A stretch of DNA of 64,000 nt from Bacillus kexueae (GCF_022809095.1 NZ_JALAZE010000004.1:159136-223135); one strand, 5' to 3'; positions 47,848 through 61,681 are shown, counted from the stretch's first letter. Notes: a model not told the origin generated them from the sequence alone. Translations and numbers: made by a program.

Positions 47848-49233
47848 TTATTTTCCTAAGCAGAATTGAGAGAAGAGTTGGTCGATTAAACTTTCATGTA
47901 CAGCATCTCCAATGATTTCACCGAGCAACTCCCATGATCTTGTTAAATCTATTTGAACTATATCGATTGGAACACCTTGTTCAATTCCACTTAAAGCCTC
48001 TTCAATCGCTTGTTTTGCCTGATTGAGTAGAGCGATATGTCGCGTATTGGATACATACGTTAAATCTCCAGATTGAATGTTCCCAGAGAAAAACAATGAA
48101 CTAATCGCTTCTTCTAAGTCATCAATCCCTTTTTCCTCTTTCAATGATGTCGTTACGACAGGACGACCAGATGCCAACTGCGTAACTTCGTCTAAATCAA
48201 TTTGTTGCGGAAGATCGGTCTTGTTAACGATGACGATATAGTCCATCCCTCTTACAGCTTCAAATAGCTGGCGGTCTTCCTCTGACACATTTTCATTATA
48301 GTTTAATACGAGTAAAATTAAATCCGCCTCTTTTAGCACTTGTCTTGAGCGCTCAACACCAATTCGTTCAACGATATCTTCTGTTTCACGAATACCAGCC
48401 GTATCGACTAATCGAAGTGGAACGCCTCGTACATTTACGTACTCTTCAATTACATCGCGAGTTGTCCCAGGAATATCTGTTACAATCGCCTTGTTTTCTT
48501 GGACTAGACTGTTTAGTAAGGATGATTTCCCAACATTCGGGCGACCGATAATGACTGTCGAAAGACCTTCACGTAAAATCTTTCCTTGTTGAGAAGTCTG
48601 AAGTAATTTCTCAATTTCTTTTTGAACATACTTCGCTTTTTCAACTAATATTTGATGCGTCATTTCTTCGACATCGTCATATTCTGGGTAATCAATGTTC
48701 ACTTCAACATGTGCTAACGTTTCTAAAATCTCTTGCCGTAGTCGCTTAATTAATTTGGACAGTCGACCTTCCATCTGTCCTAAAGCGACATTCATCGCAC
48801 GGTCTGTCTTCGCACGAATTAAATCCATTACCGCTTCAGCCTGCGACAAATCGATACGTCCATTTAAAAACGCACGCTTTGTAAACTCTCCCGGTTCAGC
48901 AAGACGTGCACCATTCGTTAAAACAAGTTCTAAAACACGGTTTACAGACGCAATTCCACCGTGACAATTAATTTCGACTACGTCCTCACGCGTAAACGTT
49001 TTAGGCGCACGCATGATGGAAACCATAACTTCTTCTACTGTTTGTTCTGTTTTTGGATCAACAATGTTACCGTAGTGGATCGTATGTGTCGGAACATCCG
49101 TTAACGCTTTTTTAGAAGGGCTTCTAAATACACGGTCTGCAATAGAGACTGCATCATCCCCCGTTAAACGAACGATGGCAATGGCCCCTTCTCCCATCGG
49201 CGTTGAGATGGCGGCTATCGTATCGAATTCCAC
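47848..49233 (-). CDS. mnmE: tRNA modification GTPase MnmE
   Basis: 461 residues. N-terminal folate-binding domain, helical domain, and G domain with [24 protein letters not shown] and NKTD, ending in the invariant FCLGK with the catalytic-region Cys. Partner of MnmG. Confidence 0.98.
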   Translation of the reverse strand: MEFDTIAAISTPMGEGAIAIVRLTGDDAVSIADRVFRSPSKKALTDVPTHTIHYGNIVDPKTEQTVEEVMVSIMRAPKTFTREDVVEINCHGGIASVNRVLELVLTNGARLAEPGEFTKRAFLNGRIDLSQAEAVMDLIRAKTDRAMNVALGQMEGRLSKLIKRLRQEILETLAHVEVNIDYPEYDDVEEMTHQILVEKAKYVQKEIEKLLQTSQQGKILREGLSTVIIGRPNVGKSSLLNSLVQENKAIVTDIPGTTRDVIEEYVNVRGVPLRLVDTAGIRETEDIVERIGVERSRQVLKEADLILLVLNYNENVSEEDRQLFEAVRGMDYIVIVNKTDLPQQIDLDEVTQLASGRPVVTTSLKEEKGIDDLEEAISSLFFSGNIQSGDLTYVSNTRHIALLNQAKQAIEEALSGIEQGVPIDIVQIDLTRSWELLGEIIGDAVHESLIDQLFSQFCLGK

Positions 49234-49498
49234 TCCGAATCACCTCTCTTTAGCAAAATCTATCTATGAAAACGCAACTTAGTTTTTAAAAGAATATCCA
49301 AAACTTAAAGATATCATAATGTTTATGACGAGAAAAGATAGAAAATCGGACCCATTCATCCTCTTAATCCACAACCACGATGAACTCCATACCCATTTTA
49401 TCTTATCCACATGTTAATAACAACATTTCAACCCCATGCACCAAGCTTTGTTATGGACATCCTTCCATCTGTTACTCCTGTAAATAGGCATAAAAAAA
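49234..49498. other. mnmE-jag gap with DnaA boxes
   Basis: No gene. One perfect DnaA box TTATCCACA (49403-49411) and a one-mismatch box TAATCCACA near 49,366. Probably also carries the mnmE promoter. Confidence 0.5.
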
Positions 49499-49525
49499 GG
49501 TTGGAAAGTGGTTACTTTCCAACCT
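49497..49525 (-). terminator. jag terminator
   Basis: GGTTGGAAAG (49499-49508) / CTTTCCAACC (49515-49524), T run; overlaps the jag stop. Confidence 0.88.
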
Positions 49526-50258
49526 TTTGCGTATGTCCGATTTTCGGTGCGATAACAATGTAACGATTCGGCTCTGTTCCAACGGAGTAGGTTTTAACCC
49601 TGTTATCTCGAACAAGAGCGGAGTGAATCACCTTTCGTTCAAAAGAAGGCATTGGTTCTAATGATACTTCTTGTTTTGTTTTAGTCGCTTTGTTCGCGAG
49701 CTTTTGCGCTAATTGAGACAACGTTTCTTCTCTTCGTTTTCGATAATTTTCTGCATCTAACACAACTTGAATATATTCTTTGGCGTATCGATTTACGACA
49801 AGCTGCGTCAAAAGCTGTAACGAATTTAATGTTTGTCCCCGCTTTCCAATTAGTATCGCTAGCTTTTCACCTTCTACATTAAAGTATACGGTCTTTTTTT
49901 CCCGTTTTACTTGAATGAAGGCTTGTACCCCCATATTTTTGAGAACATCCTTTAAGAAAGATTTAGCTTCATCTATTGGATCAACTTCTTGTTCATCATT
50001 TCCTTCTAAATCAACAGATGTTTTCGGGAATAATTCAGAAACTGCTTCTTTTAACGGATTAAAATCCTCATGCGTTTTATCTTCACCTAACACTTTAACA
50101 TTCACGATTGCTGGCTTTTGACCAAAAATCCCTAAGAAACCTTTTTTTCCTTCATCAATGACCCGAATTTCCACTTCATCCTTCTTTGCATTCAACTTTT
50201 CCAAAGCAGACTGAACCGCTTCATCTACAGTTGAACCAGTAGATGTTATTTCTCTCAC
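49512..50258 (-). CDS. jag: Jag / KhpB RNA-binding protein (SpoIIIJ-associated)
   Basis: 248 residues. Jag-N domain ([20 protein letters not shown]), acidic linker, KH domain ([20 protein letters not shown]) and R3H domain ([25 protein letters not shown]). Thought to bind RNA and affect division and wall synthesis with KhpA. Start overlaps the spoIIIJ stop by four bases. Confidence 0.96.
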   Translation of the reverse strand: MREITSTGSTVDEAVQSALEKLNAKKDEVEIRVIDEGKKGFLGIFGQKPAIVNVKVLGEDKTHEDFNPLKEAVSELFPKTSVDLEGNDEQEVDPIDEAKSFLKDVLKNMGVQAFIQVKREKKTVYFNVEGEKLAILIGKRGQTLNSLQLLTQLVVNRYAKEYIQVVLDAENYRKRREETLSQLAQKLANKATKTKQEVSLEPMPSFERKVIHSALVRDNRVKTYSVGTEPNRYIVIAPKIGHTQKVGK

Positions 50259-51034
50259 TTTTGAGCTCCTCCCGCCTTTTCAGAGGCATTACGAATATCA
50301 GGACCTTTAATAACTAATGTTTGTACAATCATAAAAATGTTACCTACTACCCAGTATAGAGATAATGCTGCTGGGAAGGTAATGGCAAAAATAACAATCA
50401 TAATTGGCATGAGCCAAAGCATCGTTTGCATTTGCGGGTTCATCGTTTCTGTTCCCGCCATCATCAGCTTTTGTTGAACAAATGTAAGAACACCCGCTAG
50501 AATCGGCAAAATAAATAGCGGATCGCGTTCGCCTAAGTCAAACCATAAGAAATTATGATTGGCAATTTCTTGTGTACGCATAATAGCATGATAGAAACCA
50601 ATTAAGATTGGCATTTGTACCAATAATGGGAAACATCCTGCTAGAGGATTTACACCATGCTTTTGGAATAGCGCCATTGTCTCCTGTTGTAATTTTTGTT
50701 GTGTTTGTTGATCTTTAGAGCTGTATTTTTCACGAAGCTTTAACATTTCAGGTTGTAGCGCTTGCATTGCTTTTGAGTTTTGCGTTTGTTTAATCATTAA
50801 TGGTAAAATCGCAAAACGAATGAGCAATGTAACAACAATAATAGATAATCCGTAATCATTTCCAAACAACTCAGCAAAATATGTAATAAGCCAAGAAAGC
50901 GGATATACGATGTATTGATTCCAAAATCCTTGACTTTCCTTTGTGATTGGCTCATTTATCTCCGTACAACCCGCTAAAACGGAGACGAGAGCAACGAGTC
51001 CTAACAGTAAAAGTATTCGCCTTTTCAACGACAT
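50255..51034 (-). CDS. spoIIIJ: SpoIIIJ, YidC-type membrane insertase
   Basis: 259 residues. Lipoprotein signal with lipobox LAGC at about 20-23, then five membrane segments of YidC/Oxa1 with the hydrophilic groove arginine in [14 protein letters not shown]. Inserts proteins in the membrane; in B. subtilis required for stage III sporulation (SpoIIIAE/SpoIIQ). Operon with jag. Confidence 0.95.
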   Translation of the reverse strand: MSLKRRILLLLGLVALVSVLAGCTEINEPITKESQGFWNQYIVYPLSWLITYFAELFGNDYGLSIIVVTLLIRFAILPLMIKQTQNSKAMQALQPEMLKLREKYSSKDQQTQQKLQQETMALFQKHGVNPLAGCFPLLVQMPILIGFYHAIMRTQEIANHNFLWFDLGERDPLFILPILAGVLTFVQQKLMMAGTETMNPQMQTMLWLMPIMIVIFAITFPAALSLYWVVGNIFMIVQTLVIKGPDIRNASEKAGGAQK

Positions 51035-51141
51035 TTCCTCCTAACGACAGAAAAATTCTTATTATCTCTTCTTTTGAGTACATGTAAACCACAAAAGTAT
51101 TGTACCATCTTTTTTCATTAATCAGAAATTTAATTTCCCTT

Positions 51142-51498
51142 TCATGATTCTTTCGCTTGTTTTTGATAAATTTTCGTTTTTCTAAATAGGTGGAGTAAGC
51201 TTTTTTTCACTTCATGATAGTTCATCTCAGCTGCTGGCTTCCGAGCAATAATGATATAATCTTTCCCCGCTAAGATATTTTGTTTTTCTTCCAGAAAAAC
51301 TTGTCGAATGTAGCGTTTCACCTGATTTCGAATTACCGCTTTCCCTATTTTTTTGCTGACAGAAAGTCCGATCCGAAATTCTTTCTCATTCGGTTGGTCA
51401 AGCATATAGATGACAAATTGTCTATTTGCCATTGATGTTCCGTTTTTAAAAACGTTTTGAAAGTCTTCGTTTTTTTTAATCCGGTTTCGTTTTCTCAT
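51142..51498 (-). CDS. rnpA: Ribonuclease P protein component
   Basis: 118 residues. [25 protein letters not shown] and the RNxxKR signature in [15 protein letters not shown]. Assists the P RNA in maturing tRNA 5' ends. Start at ATG 51498; GTG three codons earlier overlaps the GGAG site. Usually co-transcribed with rpmH, but here 503 bases, a terminator and repeat R4 separate them. Confidence 0.96.
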   Translation of the reverse strand: MRKRNRIKKNEDFQNVFKNGTSMANRQFVIYMLDQPNEKEFRIGLSVSKKIGKAVIRNQVKRYIRQVFLEEKQNILAGKDYIIIARKPAAEMNYHEVKKSLLHLFRKTKIYQKQAKES

Positions 51499-51971
51499 AC
51501 CATTCACTCCGATTCAACTCAATTAAGAGTTCCACCTTCATTGTTTCAATTTTACCTCAACTTTAAACAAGGAATAGCTATCTGTTTAACTATCCACCTA
51601 GTTTTCGTGGGGCATTCGATCCTCGTACATGTTCAAAAAGGACCCTTCTTGTTAAAGGATCCTTCTATGAAAAGGGAGATTGTAATCGACTTTCCTTCAT
51701 GTAATACCATATTTCAACGTTTGGATTTCCGTTTCGCTTTGTTTAAAGACTTTCTAGTTCCCGCTTTTTTAACAAAGGATCCTAACGTAACACTCTATTA
51801 CATTACTTTTACCAAAGTCCTTTTCGAAAAGACGGACGATTTCCGTAGGTACGCCTCACCCCTCTCATCTCACTAGCTCGACTGCCGGGGTCTTCGGCTC
51901 GTACTGTTCCCACTGGAGTCGCCGTCTTCATCAAACTTAAATAAAAGTAAACGAATGATTCTATAAAAAAC
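51499..51971. other. Enlarged rpmH-rnpA gap
   Basis: 473 bases without a supported gene; it holds repeat R4 (51,830-51,927). The sequence AAAGGATCCT occurs twice (near 51,654 and 51,774) and AAGGACCCTTCTT near 51,640. A promoter for rnpA must be here but no clear pair is seen. Confidence 0.4.
51830..51927. repeat. Degenerate MITE-like repeat, copy R4
   Basis: GACGGACGATTTCCG (51831-) ... CTTCGGCTCGTACTG ... GGAGTCGCCGTC. Shares the edge motifs of R1-R3 and is bounded by GACGG/CCGTC. Divergent and about 100 bases. Confidence 0.5.
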
Positions 51972-51974
51972 ACA

Positions 51975-52003
51975 AAAAGACCACTGACTTGTTTCAGTGG
52001 CCT
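51975..52003 (-). terminator. rpmH terminator
   Basis: Minus strand GGCCACTGA, loop AACAAG, TCAGTGGTC, TTTTTG. Overlaps the end of rpmH. Confidence 0.88.
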
Positions 52004-52136
52004 ATGCTGATAATACTTTTCTTCCTTTACGACGACGACGTGCAATCACTTTACGTCCGTTAGCAGTGCTCATACGGCTACGGAAACCATGAACTTTACT
52101 ACGTTTACGTTTGTTTGGTTGATAAGTTCTTTTCAT
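52002..52136 (-). CDS. rpmH: 50S ribosomal protein L34
   Basis: 44 residues: [20 protein letters not shown] to the end KGRKVLSA, diagnostic of L34. Ribosome site GGGAGGTG. Monocistronic here. Confidence 0.98.
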   Translation of the reverse strand: MKRTYQPNKRKRSKVHGFRSRMSTANGRKVIARRRRKGRKVLSA

Positions 52137-52182
52137 TTTATGACACCTCCCTGAGGAATAGCTGTTAAAGACAGTCTTATTA

Positions 52183-52212
52183 ATTATAGAAAACAATTAC
52201 GGAAATTGTCAA
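52183..52212 (-). promoter_or_regulatory. rpmH promoter
   Basis: Minus strand TTGACA (52212-52207), 18 bases, TATAAT (52188-52183). Consensus hexamers. Confidence 0.85.
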
Positions 52213-52274
52213 CCAATACTCGAAAACAAAATATACCATTACACCCTGTGGATGAAATTTCGACACAAATCTTT

Positions 52275-52510
52275 TTATCCACACACCTTATCGACAACTT
52301 TTTCACATATTTTCTCTATGTGGACAAAGTTTTTTCACAGTGTTTTAGCAATGTGGATAACTTTATATAACCCATTGCAACAAGTAGGTAATTCTGGTAT
52401 GATATTTGTGTTTTAACTCTGAATAACCTAATCAATCCATTACTATTATCCACAGATTGTGGATAACGTGTGGAAACATTATAAACATCCTCTGAATGAA
52501 GTTGTCCACA
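52275..52510. other. oriC, upstream DnaA-box cluster (incA/B-like)
   Basis: Boxes TTATCCACA on plus at 52275-52283 and 52446-52454; TGTGGATAA (minus sense) at 52352-52360 and 52458-52466; TTGTCCACA-type one-mismatch boxes at 52319-52327 and 52502-52510. They surround the dnaA promoter. This is the upstream half of the bipartite Bacillus-type origin and also autoregulates dnaA. Confidence 0.92.
52375..52403 (+). promoter_or_regulatory. dnaA promoter
   Basis: TTGCAA (52375-52380), 17 bases, TATGAT (52398-52403). Gives a leader of about 250 nt containing DnaA boxes, which fits autorepression by DnaA. Confidence 0.78.
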
Positions 52511-52659
52511 AAACGTGAATTATGTCGAAAAGTCGTTTTTCTACTATATTATATAGTTTTTCACATTTGGCGTGGATTGTATGTTTATACATCTTGGTGA
52601 AAGTTCGTTTATTTCCAATGTGAAAAGTAGGCCCGATAAAGGAGGGACAGCGAAATACG

Positions 52660-54009
52660 ATGGAAAATATTGCGGATTTATGGAGCAAAGCTCTAGGCGA
52701 AATAGAAAAAAAGCTTAGCAAGCCGAGCTTTGAAACGTGGTTGAAATCAACAAAAGCGCATGCTTTGCAAGGCGATACCATGATTATTACCGCCCCAAAC
52801 GAGTTTGCAAGAGATTGGCTTGAATCTCGTTATCTTCACCTCATTGCCAACACATTATATGAACTAACCGGTGAAGAAATTGGTGTTAAATTTATCATTC
52901 CTCAAAATCAGAACGATGAAGAATTTATGCCAAAATCTCCGATTAAAGCGGCACCAAATAAAGGAGACGAAGCTGGTGAGCTTCCACAAAATATGTTAAA
53001 TCCCAAATACACGTTTGATACGTTTGTCATTGGATCTGGGAACCGATTCGCTCACGCAGCATCACTTGCAGTAGCTGAAGCACCAGCAAAAGCTTACAAT
53101 CCTCTTTTTATTTATGGAGGAGTAGGTCTTGGAAAAACACACTTAATGCATGCCATTGGTCATTATGTATTAGATCATAATCCATCAGCAAAAGTTGTTT
53201 ATTTATCATCCGAAAAATTTACAAATGAATTTATTAATTCTATTCGTGATAATAAAGCCGTTGATTTTCGAAATAAATATCGAAATGTCGACGTTTTACT
53301 CATAGATGATATTCAATTCTTAGCTGGAAAAGAACAAACGCAAGAAGAATTTTTCCATACATTTAACACTTTACATGAAGAAAGTAAGCAAATTGTTATT
53401 TCAAGTGATCGACCTCCAAAAGAGATTCCGACCCTTGAGGACCGTTTGCGCTCTCGCTTTGAATGGGGACTTATTACTGATATTACGCCACCAGATTTAG
53501 AAACAAGAATTGCGATTTTACGGAAAAAAGCGAAAGCTGACGGGTTAGATATCCCAAATGAAGTCATGCTTTATATCGCAAATCAAATTGACTCAAACAT
53601 TCGTGAGCTAGAAGGTGCTCTTATCCGAGTTGTTGCGTACTCATCATTAATTAATAAAGATATTAATGCAGACTTAGCTGCAGAAGCATTAAAGGATATT
53701 ATTCCAAGCTCTAAACCAAAGGTCATTACGATACAGGACATTCAACGTATGGTTGGGCAGCATTATAACGTGAAGTTGGAAGACTTTAAAGCGAAGAAAC
53801 GTACAAAGTCTGTTGCTTTTCCGCGTCAAATCGCGATGTACTTATCAAGAGAATTAACGGACTCGTCTTTGCCGAAAATTGGCGAAGAATTCGGCGGTCG
53901 TGATCACACAACGGTCATTCATGCACACGAAAAGATCTCAAAAATGCTTCAAAAAGACGAAGTCCTACAACGTCAAATAAAAGAAATTAAGGAACTGTTG
54001 AACGGGTAA
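52660..54009 (+). CDS. dnaA: Chromosomal replication initiator DnaA
   Basis: 449 residues. Domain I (about 1-85), flexible domain II, AAA+ domain III with [17 protein letters not shown] and [13 protein letters not shown], and domain IV with signature [17 protein letters not shown]-DnaA binds DnaA boxes and melts the DUE. Ribosome site AAAGGAGGG 10 bases upstream. Confidence 0.99.
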   Translation: MENIADLWSKALGEIEKKLSKPSFETWLKSTKAHALQGDTMIITAPNEFARDWLESRYLHLIANTLYELTGEEIGVKFIIPQNQNDEEFMPKSPIKAAPNKGDEAGELPQNMLNPKYTFDTFVIGSGNRFAHAASLAVAEAPAKAYNPLFIYGGVGLGKTHLMHAIGHYVLDHNPSAKVVYLSSEKFTNEFINSIRDNKAVDFRNKYRNVDVLLIDDIQFLAGKEQTQEEFFHTFNTLHEESKQIVISSDRPPKEIPTLEDRLRSRFEWGLITDITPPDLETRIAILRKKAKADGLDIPNEVMLYIANQIDSNIRELEGALIRVVAYSSLINKDINADLAAEALKDIIPSSKPKVITIQDIQRMVGQHYNVKLEDFKAKKRTKSVAFPRQIAMYLSRELTDSSLPKIGEEFGGRDHTTVIHAHEKISKMLQKDEVLQRQIKEIKELLNG

Positions 54010-54021
54010 CATTGTGAAAAC

Positions 54022-54112
54022 TGTGCATAACTAAACATAGTATTTACACAGTCTGTCCACATGTGGATAGGCTGTGTTTCCGTTCATTCACAGAGTTATC
54101 CACATATTCACA
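54022..54112. other. oriC, downstream DnaA boxes (incC-like)
   Basis: TGTGCATAA at 54022-54030 (perfect, minus sense), near-boxes at 54053-54070, perfect TTATCCACA at 54096-54104, and ATATTCACA at 54104-54112 with one mismatch. The last two adjoin the unwinding region, as boxes 6 and 7 do in B. subtilis. Confidence 0.92.
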
Positions 54113-54165
54113 GCCCCTACTAGTACTTATACGATTTTTTTATAAAAAATAAATATATGCTACTT
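54113..54165 (+). other. oriC unwinding element with DnaA-trios
   Basis: After the last box comes GCCCC, then TAC-TAG-TAC-TTA-TAC-GAT (54118-54135), a run of DnaA-trio-like triplets, then AT-only sequence (54135-54157). This is the layout of the basal unwinding system described for B. subtilis. Confidence 0.85.
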
Positions 54166-54206
54166 CGTTCGGAAATATGCCCTGTTAAGAAAAAAGGAGG
54201 ATTTCC

Positions 54207-55343
54207 ATGAAATTTGTCATCCAGAAAGATAAATTAGTTCAAAGTGTTCAAGATGTAATGAAGGCAGTTTCATCTCGAACAACGATTCCAATTCTTACTG
54301 GTATTAAAATTGTTGCTTCAGACGAAGGAATTACTTTAACTGGTAGTGATTCTGATATTTCGATTGAATCTTTTATTCCGGTAGAAGAAAACGATCAGCA
54401 ATACGCAGAAATTATTCAAACAGGAAGTATTGTCTTACAAGCTCGTTTCTTTAGTGAAATTGTCAAAAAGCTACCGAAAGATCAAGTTGAGATTGAAGTA
54501 AACAATCATTACTTAACGGTTATTCGTTCTGGAAATGCAGAATTTAACCTAAACGGCTTAGATGCAGAAGAATATCCACGTTTACCAGTTATTGAACAAC
54601 AGAACGTGTTTAAAATCCCGACAGACCTATTAAAAGCGATGATTCGTCAAACCGTATTTGCTGTATCCACATCTGAAACAAGACCTATTTTAACCGGTGT
54701 AAATTGGCGACTTGAACAATCAGAGCTCACGTGTATAGCGACAGATAGCCATCGCCTTGCTCTTCGTAAAGCAAAGGTAGAAACGGACACGAATGATACG
54801 TATAACGTTGTGATTCCAGGTAAAAGCTTAAATGAATTAAGTAAGATTCTGGATGACAACGAAGAGCTTGTCGAGATTGTCATTACTGAAAACCAAGTGT
54901 TATTCAAAACAAAACATTTACTTTTCTTCTCTCGTTTGTTAGACGGAAATTACCCGGATACTAGCCGATTAATTCCAACTGAGAGTAAAACGGATTTAAC
55001 AGTAAACACTAAAGAGCTTTTACAAGCAATTGATCGTGCATCTTTATTAGCTCGTGAAGGACGAAATAATGTTGTTAAGTTCGCAACAGTCGGAAATGAA
55101 AAAGTTGAAATTTCCTCCAACTCTCCAGAAATCGGGAAAGTAATTGAAGAGATTACAACGGAAGGAATTCAAGGAGAAGAACTTAAAATTTCGTTCAGTG
55201 CAAAATACATGATGGATGCTTTAAAAGCGTTGGAAGGAAATGAAATTCAAATTAGTTTTACAGGTGCTATGCGTCCATTCCTGATTCGTATTCCAGAGGA
55301 TGAAACGATTTTACAGCTAATTTTACCAGTTCGAACGTATTAA
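54207..55343 (+). CDS. dnaN: DNA polymerase III beta clamp
   Basis: 378 residues, three-fold clamp domains; MKFVIQKDKLVQSVQDVMKA, RPILTGVNW and the terminal LILPVRTY are typical. Ring that tethers polymerases. Ribosome site AAAGGAGG. Own terminator follows. Confidence 0.99.
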   Translation: MKFVIQKDKLVQSVQDVMKAVSSRTTIPILTGIKIVASDEGITLTGSDSDISIESFIPVEENDQQYAEIIQTGSIVLQARFFSEIVKKLPKDQVEIEVNNHYLTVIRSGNAEFNLNGLDAEEYPRLPVIEQQNVFKIPTDLLKAMIRQTVFAVSTSETRPILTGVNWRLEQSELTCIATDSHRLALRKAKVETDTNDTYNVVIPGKSLNELSKILDDNEELVEIVITENQVLFKTKHLLFFSRLLDGNYPDTSRLIPTESKTDLTVNTKELLQAIDRASLLAREGRNNVVKFATVGNEKVEISSNSPEIGKVIEEITTEGIQGEELKISFSAKYMMDALKALEGNEIQISFTGAMRPFLIRIPEDETILQLILPVRTY

Positions 55344-55351
55344 ACCATTTT

Positions 55352-55390
55352 GAAAGCTACTAGACAGCGGTTCTAGTAGCTTTCTTTTCT
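55352..55390 (+). terminator. dnaN terminator
   Basis: GAAAGCTACTAGA (55352-55364) / TCTAGTAGCTTTC (55372-55384), TTTTC. Confidence 0.85.
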
Positions 55391-55451
55391 ATTCCCATGA
55401 TTTTTAGTAAAATTAAAAGTTAGAGACTAAAAAAAGAAAGCAGGCGTGAAG

Positions 55452-55667
55452 ATGGAAAAAGAAATTAAGATTGAAACGGAGATTATTACATTAGGCCAAT
55501 TTCTAAAACTTGCGGATGTTATTCAAACAGGTGGAATGGCCAAATGGTTTTTACAAGAGTATGAAGTGTACGTGAATGATGAATTAGAGAATCGTCGTGG
55601 ACGTAAGTTACGTGACGGTGACGTTGTGTTCATTCCTGATTTTGGAAAATTAACTGTAAAACGATAA
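55452..55667 (+). CDS. yaaA: S4-domain protein YaaA (RlbA)
   Basis: 71 residues, S4-like RNA-binding fold with [20 protein letters not shown] and [11 protein letters not shown]. In B. subtilis linked to 50S assembly. Start ATG 55452 (GTG two codons upstream possible). 13 bases to recF. Confidence 0.92.
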   Translation: MEKEIKIETEIITLGQFLKLADVIQTGGMAKWFLQEYEVYVNDELENRRGRKLRDGDVVFIPDFGKLTVKR

Positions 55668-55680
55668 AGTGGTGAACGAC

Positions 55681-56793
55681 TTGTTTATCAAAGAACTGGC
55701 TATAAAAGGTTATCGCAATTATGAAAAGTTAGAAGCTACCTTCGAGAATAAAGTGAATGTCATTATTGGTGAAAATGCGCAAGGGAAAACCAATGTCATG
55801 GAAGCTATTTATGTTTTGGCTATGGCAAAATCCCATCGAACATCAAATGATAAAGAGCTCATACGGTGGGACGAAGAATATGCTAAAATAGAAGGTACAG
55901 TACAAAAACATAACCAATCGGTTCAAATGCAGCTCGTGATTTCCAAAAAAGGAAAAAAAGCAAAGCTGAATCATTTGGAACAGCAAAAATTGAGTCAATA
56001 TGTCGGACATATGAATGTAATTATGTTTGCACCTGAGGATTTGAATCTTGTTAAAGGAAGTCCTCAAGTACGTAGACGCTTTATCGATATGGAGATTGGA
56101 CAAGTTTCTCCAGTTTATCTTCATGAGCTAAGTAAATACCAAAAAATTATGCAGCAGCGAAATCATTTATTAAAGCAATTACAAACGAAGAAGCAAACGG
56201 ATAATGGAATGCTTGAAGTGTTAAGTATGCAATTAAGTGAGGCTGCTGCCAAAATCGTTTTGAAGCGCATTTCGTTTATTGAACAACTGGAGAAATGGGC
56301 ACAACCGATTCACACTGGGATCAGCAGAGGGCTTGAGAAGTTAAATATTAAGTATAAACCTTCTGTTGAGGTATCAGATACATCGGATTTGTCGAAAATA
56401 ATAGAAGTATACAATGAAAAGTTTGCTAAAATAAAAGAGAAGGAAATTGAACGTGGAACCACGTTAGTAGGTCCTCATCGAGATGATTTACTTTTTTATG
56501 TGAATGATCGAGACGTGCAAACCTTTGGATCACAAGGACAACAACGGACGACTGCTTTATCCATAAAATTAGCAGAAATTGAATTGATTCATGAAGAAAT
56601 AGGAGAATACCCAATTTTATTATTGGATGACGTTCTATCAGAACTAGATGATTACCGACAATCGCATTTGTTGAATACCATTCAAGGGAAAGTCCAAACA
56701 TTTGTTACGACAACGAGTGTTGACGGGATTGATCATCAAACGTTAAAAGAAGCTACACTGTTTCGGGTCAAAGCTGGACAATTCGTTCAATAA
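55681..56793 (+). CDS. recF: DNA replication/repair protein RecF
   Basis: 370 residues from a TTG at 55681, which gives the standard RecF length and N-terminus ([14 protein letters not shown]) and lies 5 bases after GTGGTGA; GTGs at 55669/55672 are in that site. Walker [14 protein letters not shown], signature QRTTALSIK and Walker [16 protein letters not shown]-like ATPase that loads RecA at gaps. Confidence 0.96.
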   Translation: MFIKELAIKGYRNYEKLEATFENKVNVIIGENAQGKTNVMEAIYVLAMAKSHRTSNDKELIRWDEEYAKIEGTVQKHNQSVQMQLVISKKGKKAKLNHLEQQKLSQYVGHMNVIMFAPEDLNLVKGSPQVRRRFIDMEIGQVSPVYLHELSKYQKIMQQRNHLLKQLQTKKQTDNGMLEVLSMQLSEAAAKIVLKRISFIEQLEKWAQPIHTGISRGLEKLNIKYKPSVEVSDTSDLSKIIEVYNEKFAKIKEKEIERGTTLVGPHRDDLLFYVNDRDVQTFGSQGQQRTTALSIKLAEIELIHEEIGEYPILLLDDVLSELDDYRQSHLLNTIQGKVQTFVTTTSVDGIDHQTLKEATLFRVKAGQFVQ

Positions 56794-56805
56794 TGAGGTG
56801 GTTCG

Positions 56806-57042
56806 TTGTACATTCATATCGGTGAAAATCAAATAGTGCCTTCAAATGATGTTGTCATGGTTTTTGATTATAAGGGCGCTTCTTCTGTCATTATGGAGGA
56901 GTTTTTAACGAAACAAAAAGAAAATATTATAACGTTGACAGCGGGAGAGATTAAGTCAATCGTTATTACCGATCAGAATATATACCTCTCTCCATTAGCT
57001 ACTAGTACAATAAAAAAACGAGCCGAATTCGTTTTTATATAG
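56806..57042 (+). CDS. remB: RemB / YaaB, extracellular-matrix regulator family
   Basis: 78 residues, DUF370-type fold (IHIGENQIVPSNDVVMVFDY). TTG start after GAGGTGG. Conserved between recF and gyrB in Bacillus (yaaB/remB), related to the matrix-gene regulator RemA. Confidence 0.9.
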   Translation: MYIHIGENQIVPSNDVVMVFDYKGASSVIMEEFLTKQKENIITLTAGEIKSIVITDQNIYLSPLATSTIKKRAEFVFI

Positions 57043-57111
57043 ATTTTTTCCATGTTAGAGATAAATAGAGACACAACAAGAAATTGAAATCTGATGTTAA
57101 GAAAAGTGTAG

Positions 57112-59049
<1,938 letters not shown>

Positions 59050-59169
59050 TGGAGAGGCAGATTGAATCTGCCTTTCCCATTTTCATTTCATACAAGCTAA
59101 CAGATAAAAAGAAACGATACCCTCCCCTTGGAGAGAGATCGAATGAAATGTATTGGGAGGTTCTAGACG

Positions 59170-61641
59170 ATGTCAGAAAACAAAAAGCCTCAAGTTCGTG
59201 AAGTGAATATTAGCCAAGAAATGCGATCATCTTTCTTAGATTATGCGATGAGCGTTATCGTATCTCGTGCTTTACCTGATGTTCGAGATGGGTTAAAGCC
59301 TGTACATAGAAGGATTCTATATGCCATGCATGATTTAGGAATGACAAGCGATAAGCCTTACAAAAAGTCGGCTCGTATTGTCGGTGACGTCATCGGTAAA
59401 TACCATCCTCACGGTGATTCTGCTGTTTACGATACAATGGTACGTATGGCGCAAGACTTTAACTATCGCTACATGCTTGTAGACGGACACGGAAACTTCG
59501 GTTCAGTAGATGGAGACGCAGCAGCAGCAATGCGTTATACTGAAGCTCGCATGTCCAAGATTTCAATGGAATTACTTCGTGACATTAACAAGGACACGAT
59601 TGATTACCAAGATAACTATGATGGATCTGAGAAAGAGCCTGTTGTCCTACCGGCTCGCTTTCCGAATTTGCTTGTGAATGGAGCGTCAGGAATTGCGGTA
59701 GGTATGGCGACAAACATTCCTCCGCATCAATTAGGCGAGGTCATTGACGGGGTTTTAGCTCTTAGTCAAGAGCCTGATTTGACGATTGCAGAACTTATGG
59801 AAATCATTCCGGGCCCAGACTTCCCGACTGCCGGACAAATTATTGGTAGAAGCGGCATTCGCAAAGCTTATGAGACAGGTAGAGGAAGCATCACAGTTCG
59901 AGCAAAAGTGGAAATTGAAGAAAAAGCTAATGGTAAACAATCGATTATTGTAACAGAGCTTCCATTCCAAGTGAACAAAGCAAAGCTTATTGAAAAAATT
60001 GCAGACCTTGTTCGCGACAAGAAAATTGAAGGAATTACAGATTTACGCGATGAATCAGACCGAAACGGCTTACGAATCGTGATTGAACTTAGAAAAGATG
60101 CTAACGCTAATGTCTTACTCAACAATCTATACAAACAAACAGCGTTACAAACATCATTTGGTATTAACATGTTAGCTCTCGTAAACGGGGAGCCGAAAGT
60201 ATTAAACTTAAAGCAAGTATTACTACACTATTTAGACCATCAAAAAGTTGTGATTCGTCGTCGTACACAATTTGAACTGAAGAAAGCGGAAGCGCGTGCG
60301 CATATTTTAGAAGGCTTACGGATTGCATTAGATCACTTAGATGAAGTGATTAACTTAATTCGTAGCTCACAAACGACAGATATTGCTCGTCAAGGTTTAA
60401 TGGATAAATTCTCGTTATCTGAGAAGCAAGCTCAAGCGATTTTAGACATGCGTCTCCAACGCTTAACAGGGTTAGAGCGGGAAAAAATCGAAGGAGAATA
60501 TCAGGAGCTAATTAAATTAATTGCTGAGTTAAAAGCGATTTTAGCAAGTGAAGAAAAAGTGTTAGAAATTATTCGCGAAGAATTAACTGAGATTAAAGAA
60601 CGCTTCAATGATGAGCGCCGTACAGAAATTATTGTTTCAGGCGTGGAATCAATAGAAGATGAAGACTTAATCCCACAAGAGAATATCGTCATTACGCTCA
60701 CTCATAACGGATACATTAAACGTCTACCGGTATCTACATACCGTAGCCAAAAGCGTGGCGGAAGAGGTATTCAAGGAATGGGTACGAATGAAGATGATTT
60801 TGTAGAACATTTACTAACGACAAGTACGCATGATACAATCCTATTCTTTACGAATAAAGGAAAGGTATACCGTGCTAAAGGGTATGAAATCCCTGAGTTC
60901 GGACGTACTGCAAAAGGAATTCCAATCGTAAATTTACTCGAGATTGACCGAGATGAGTGGATTAACACGATTATTCCAATTCAAGAATTTGCGGATGATT
61001 GGTATCTATTCTTCACAACAAAAGATGGTATTTGTAAACGATCGCCTCTTTCTCAATTTGCTAACATTCGTACGAGTGGGTTAATTGCCCTTACCCTTCG
61101 TGACGAAGACGAATTAATTTCTGTCCATTTAACAGATGGAACGAAAGATGTTGTAATCGGAACGAAAAAAGGAATGTTAATTCGTTTCCCAGAGACAGAC
61201 GTCAGATCGATGGGACGTACAGCGGCAGGAGTGAAGGGAATTAGCCTGGATGACGAAGATCATGTCGTAGGTATGGAAGTTCTAGAAGAGAATGTTGATG
61301 TCTTAATTGTTACAGAAAACGGATACGGAAAACGAACAAACGAACAAGAATACCGAATTCAAAGTCGGGGCGGAAAAGGATTAAAGACATGTAACATTAC
61401 AGAGAAAAACGGTTTCGTTGTTGCTGTAAAGGCAGTAACAGGAGAAGAGGACTTAATGCTTGTTACGGCAACTGGAGTAATCATCCGAATGGACGTCAAT
61501 GATATCTCTACGATGGGGCGTAATACGGTTGGGGTAAAATTAATCAAACTAGGAGAAGACGAATTTGTTTCCACAGTTGCTTTAGTAGACAAAGATGATA
61601 GTGAATCGGAAGAAGAGGAAACAGAGGAAATAGAATCTTAA
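59170..61641 (+). CDS. gyrA: DNA gyrase subunit A
   Basis: 823 residues. Catalytic tyrosine in [13 protein letters not shown], quinolone region [15 protein letters not shown] with the susceptible Ser and Asp, GyrA-box [10 protein letters not shown] and an acidic C-terminus ([13 protein letters not shown]). Ribosome site GGGAGG. Own terminator. Confidence 0.98.
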   Translation: MSENKKPQVREVNISQEMRSSFLDYAMSVIVSRALPDVRDGLKPVHRRILYAMHDLGMTSDKPYKKSARIVGDVIGKYHPHGDSAVYDTMVRMAQDFNYRYMLVDGHGNFGSVDGDAAAAMRYTEARMSKISMELLRDINKDTIDYQDNYDGSEKEPVVLPARFPNLLVNGASGIAVGMATNIPPHQLGEVIDGVLALSQEPDLTIAELMEIIPGPDFPTAGQIIGRSGIRKAYETGRGSITVRAKVEIEEKANGKQSIIVTELPFQVNKAKLIEKIADLVRDKKIEGITDLRDESDRNGLRIVIELRKDANANVLLNNLYKQTALQTSFGINMLALVNGEPKVLNLKQVLLHYLDHQKVVIRRRTQFELKKAEARAHILEGLRIALDHLDEVINLIRSSQTTDIARQGLMDKFSLSEKQAQAILDMRLQRLTGLEREKIEGEYQELIKLIAELKAILASEEKVLEIIREELTEIKERFNDERRTEIIVSGVESIEDEDLIPQENIVITLTHNGYIKRLPVSTYRSQKRGGRGIQGMGTNEDDFVEHLLTTSTHDTILFFTNKGKVYRAKGYEIPEFGRTAKGIPIVNLLEIDRDEWINTIIPIQEFADDWYLFFTTKDGICKRSPLSQFANIRTSGLIALTLRDEDELISVHLTDGTKDVVIGTKKGMLIRFPETDVRSMGRTAAGVKGISLDDEDHVVGMEVLEENVDVLIVTENGYGKRTNEQEYRIQSRGGKGLKTCNITEKNGFVVAVKAVTGEEDLMLVTATGVIIRMDVNDISTMGRNTVGVKLIKLGEDEFVSTVALVDKDDSESEEEETEEIES

Positions 61642-61653
61642 TATACATTTCAA

Positions 61654-61681
61654 CAACCAACGTGATGTTGGTTGTTTTTTT
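61654..61681 (+). terminator. gyrA terminator
   Basis: CAACCAAC (61654-61661) / GTTGGTTG (61667-61674), TTTTTTT. Confidence 0.9.

Noticed and set aside
51457..51876. A 139-codon rightward ORF between rnpA and rpmH
   Set aside because: It begins inside rnpA on the opposite strand, has no ribosome site and runs through a repeat.
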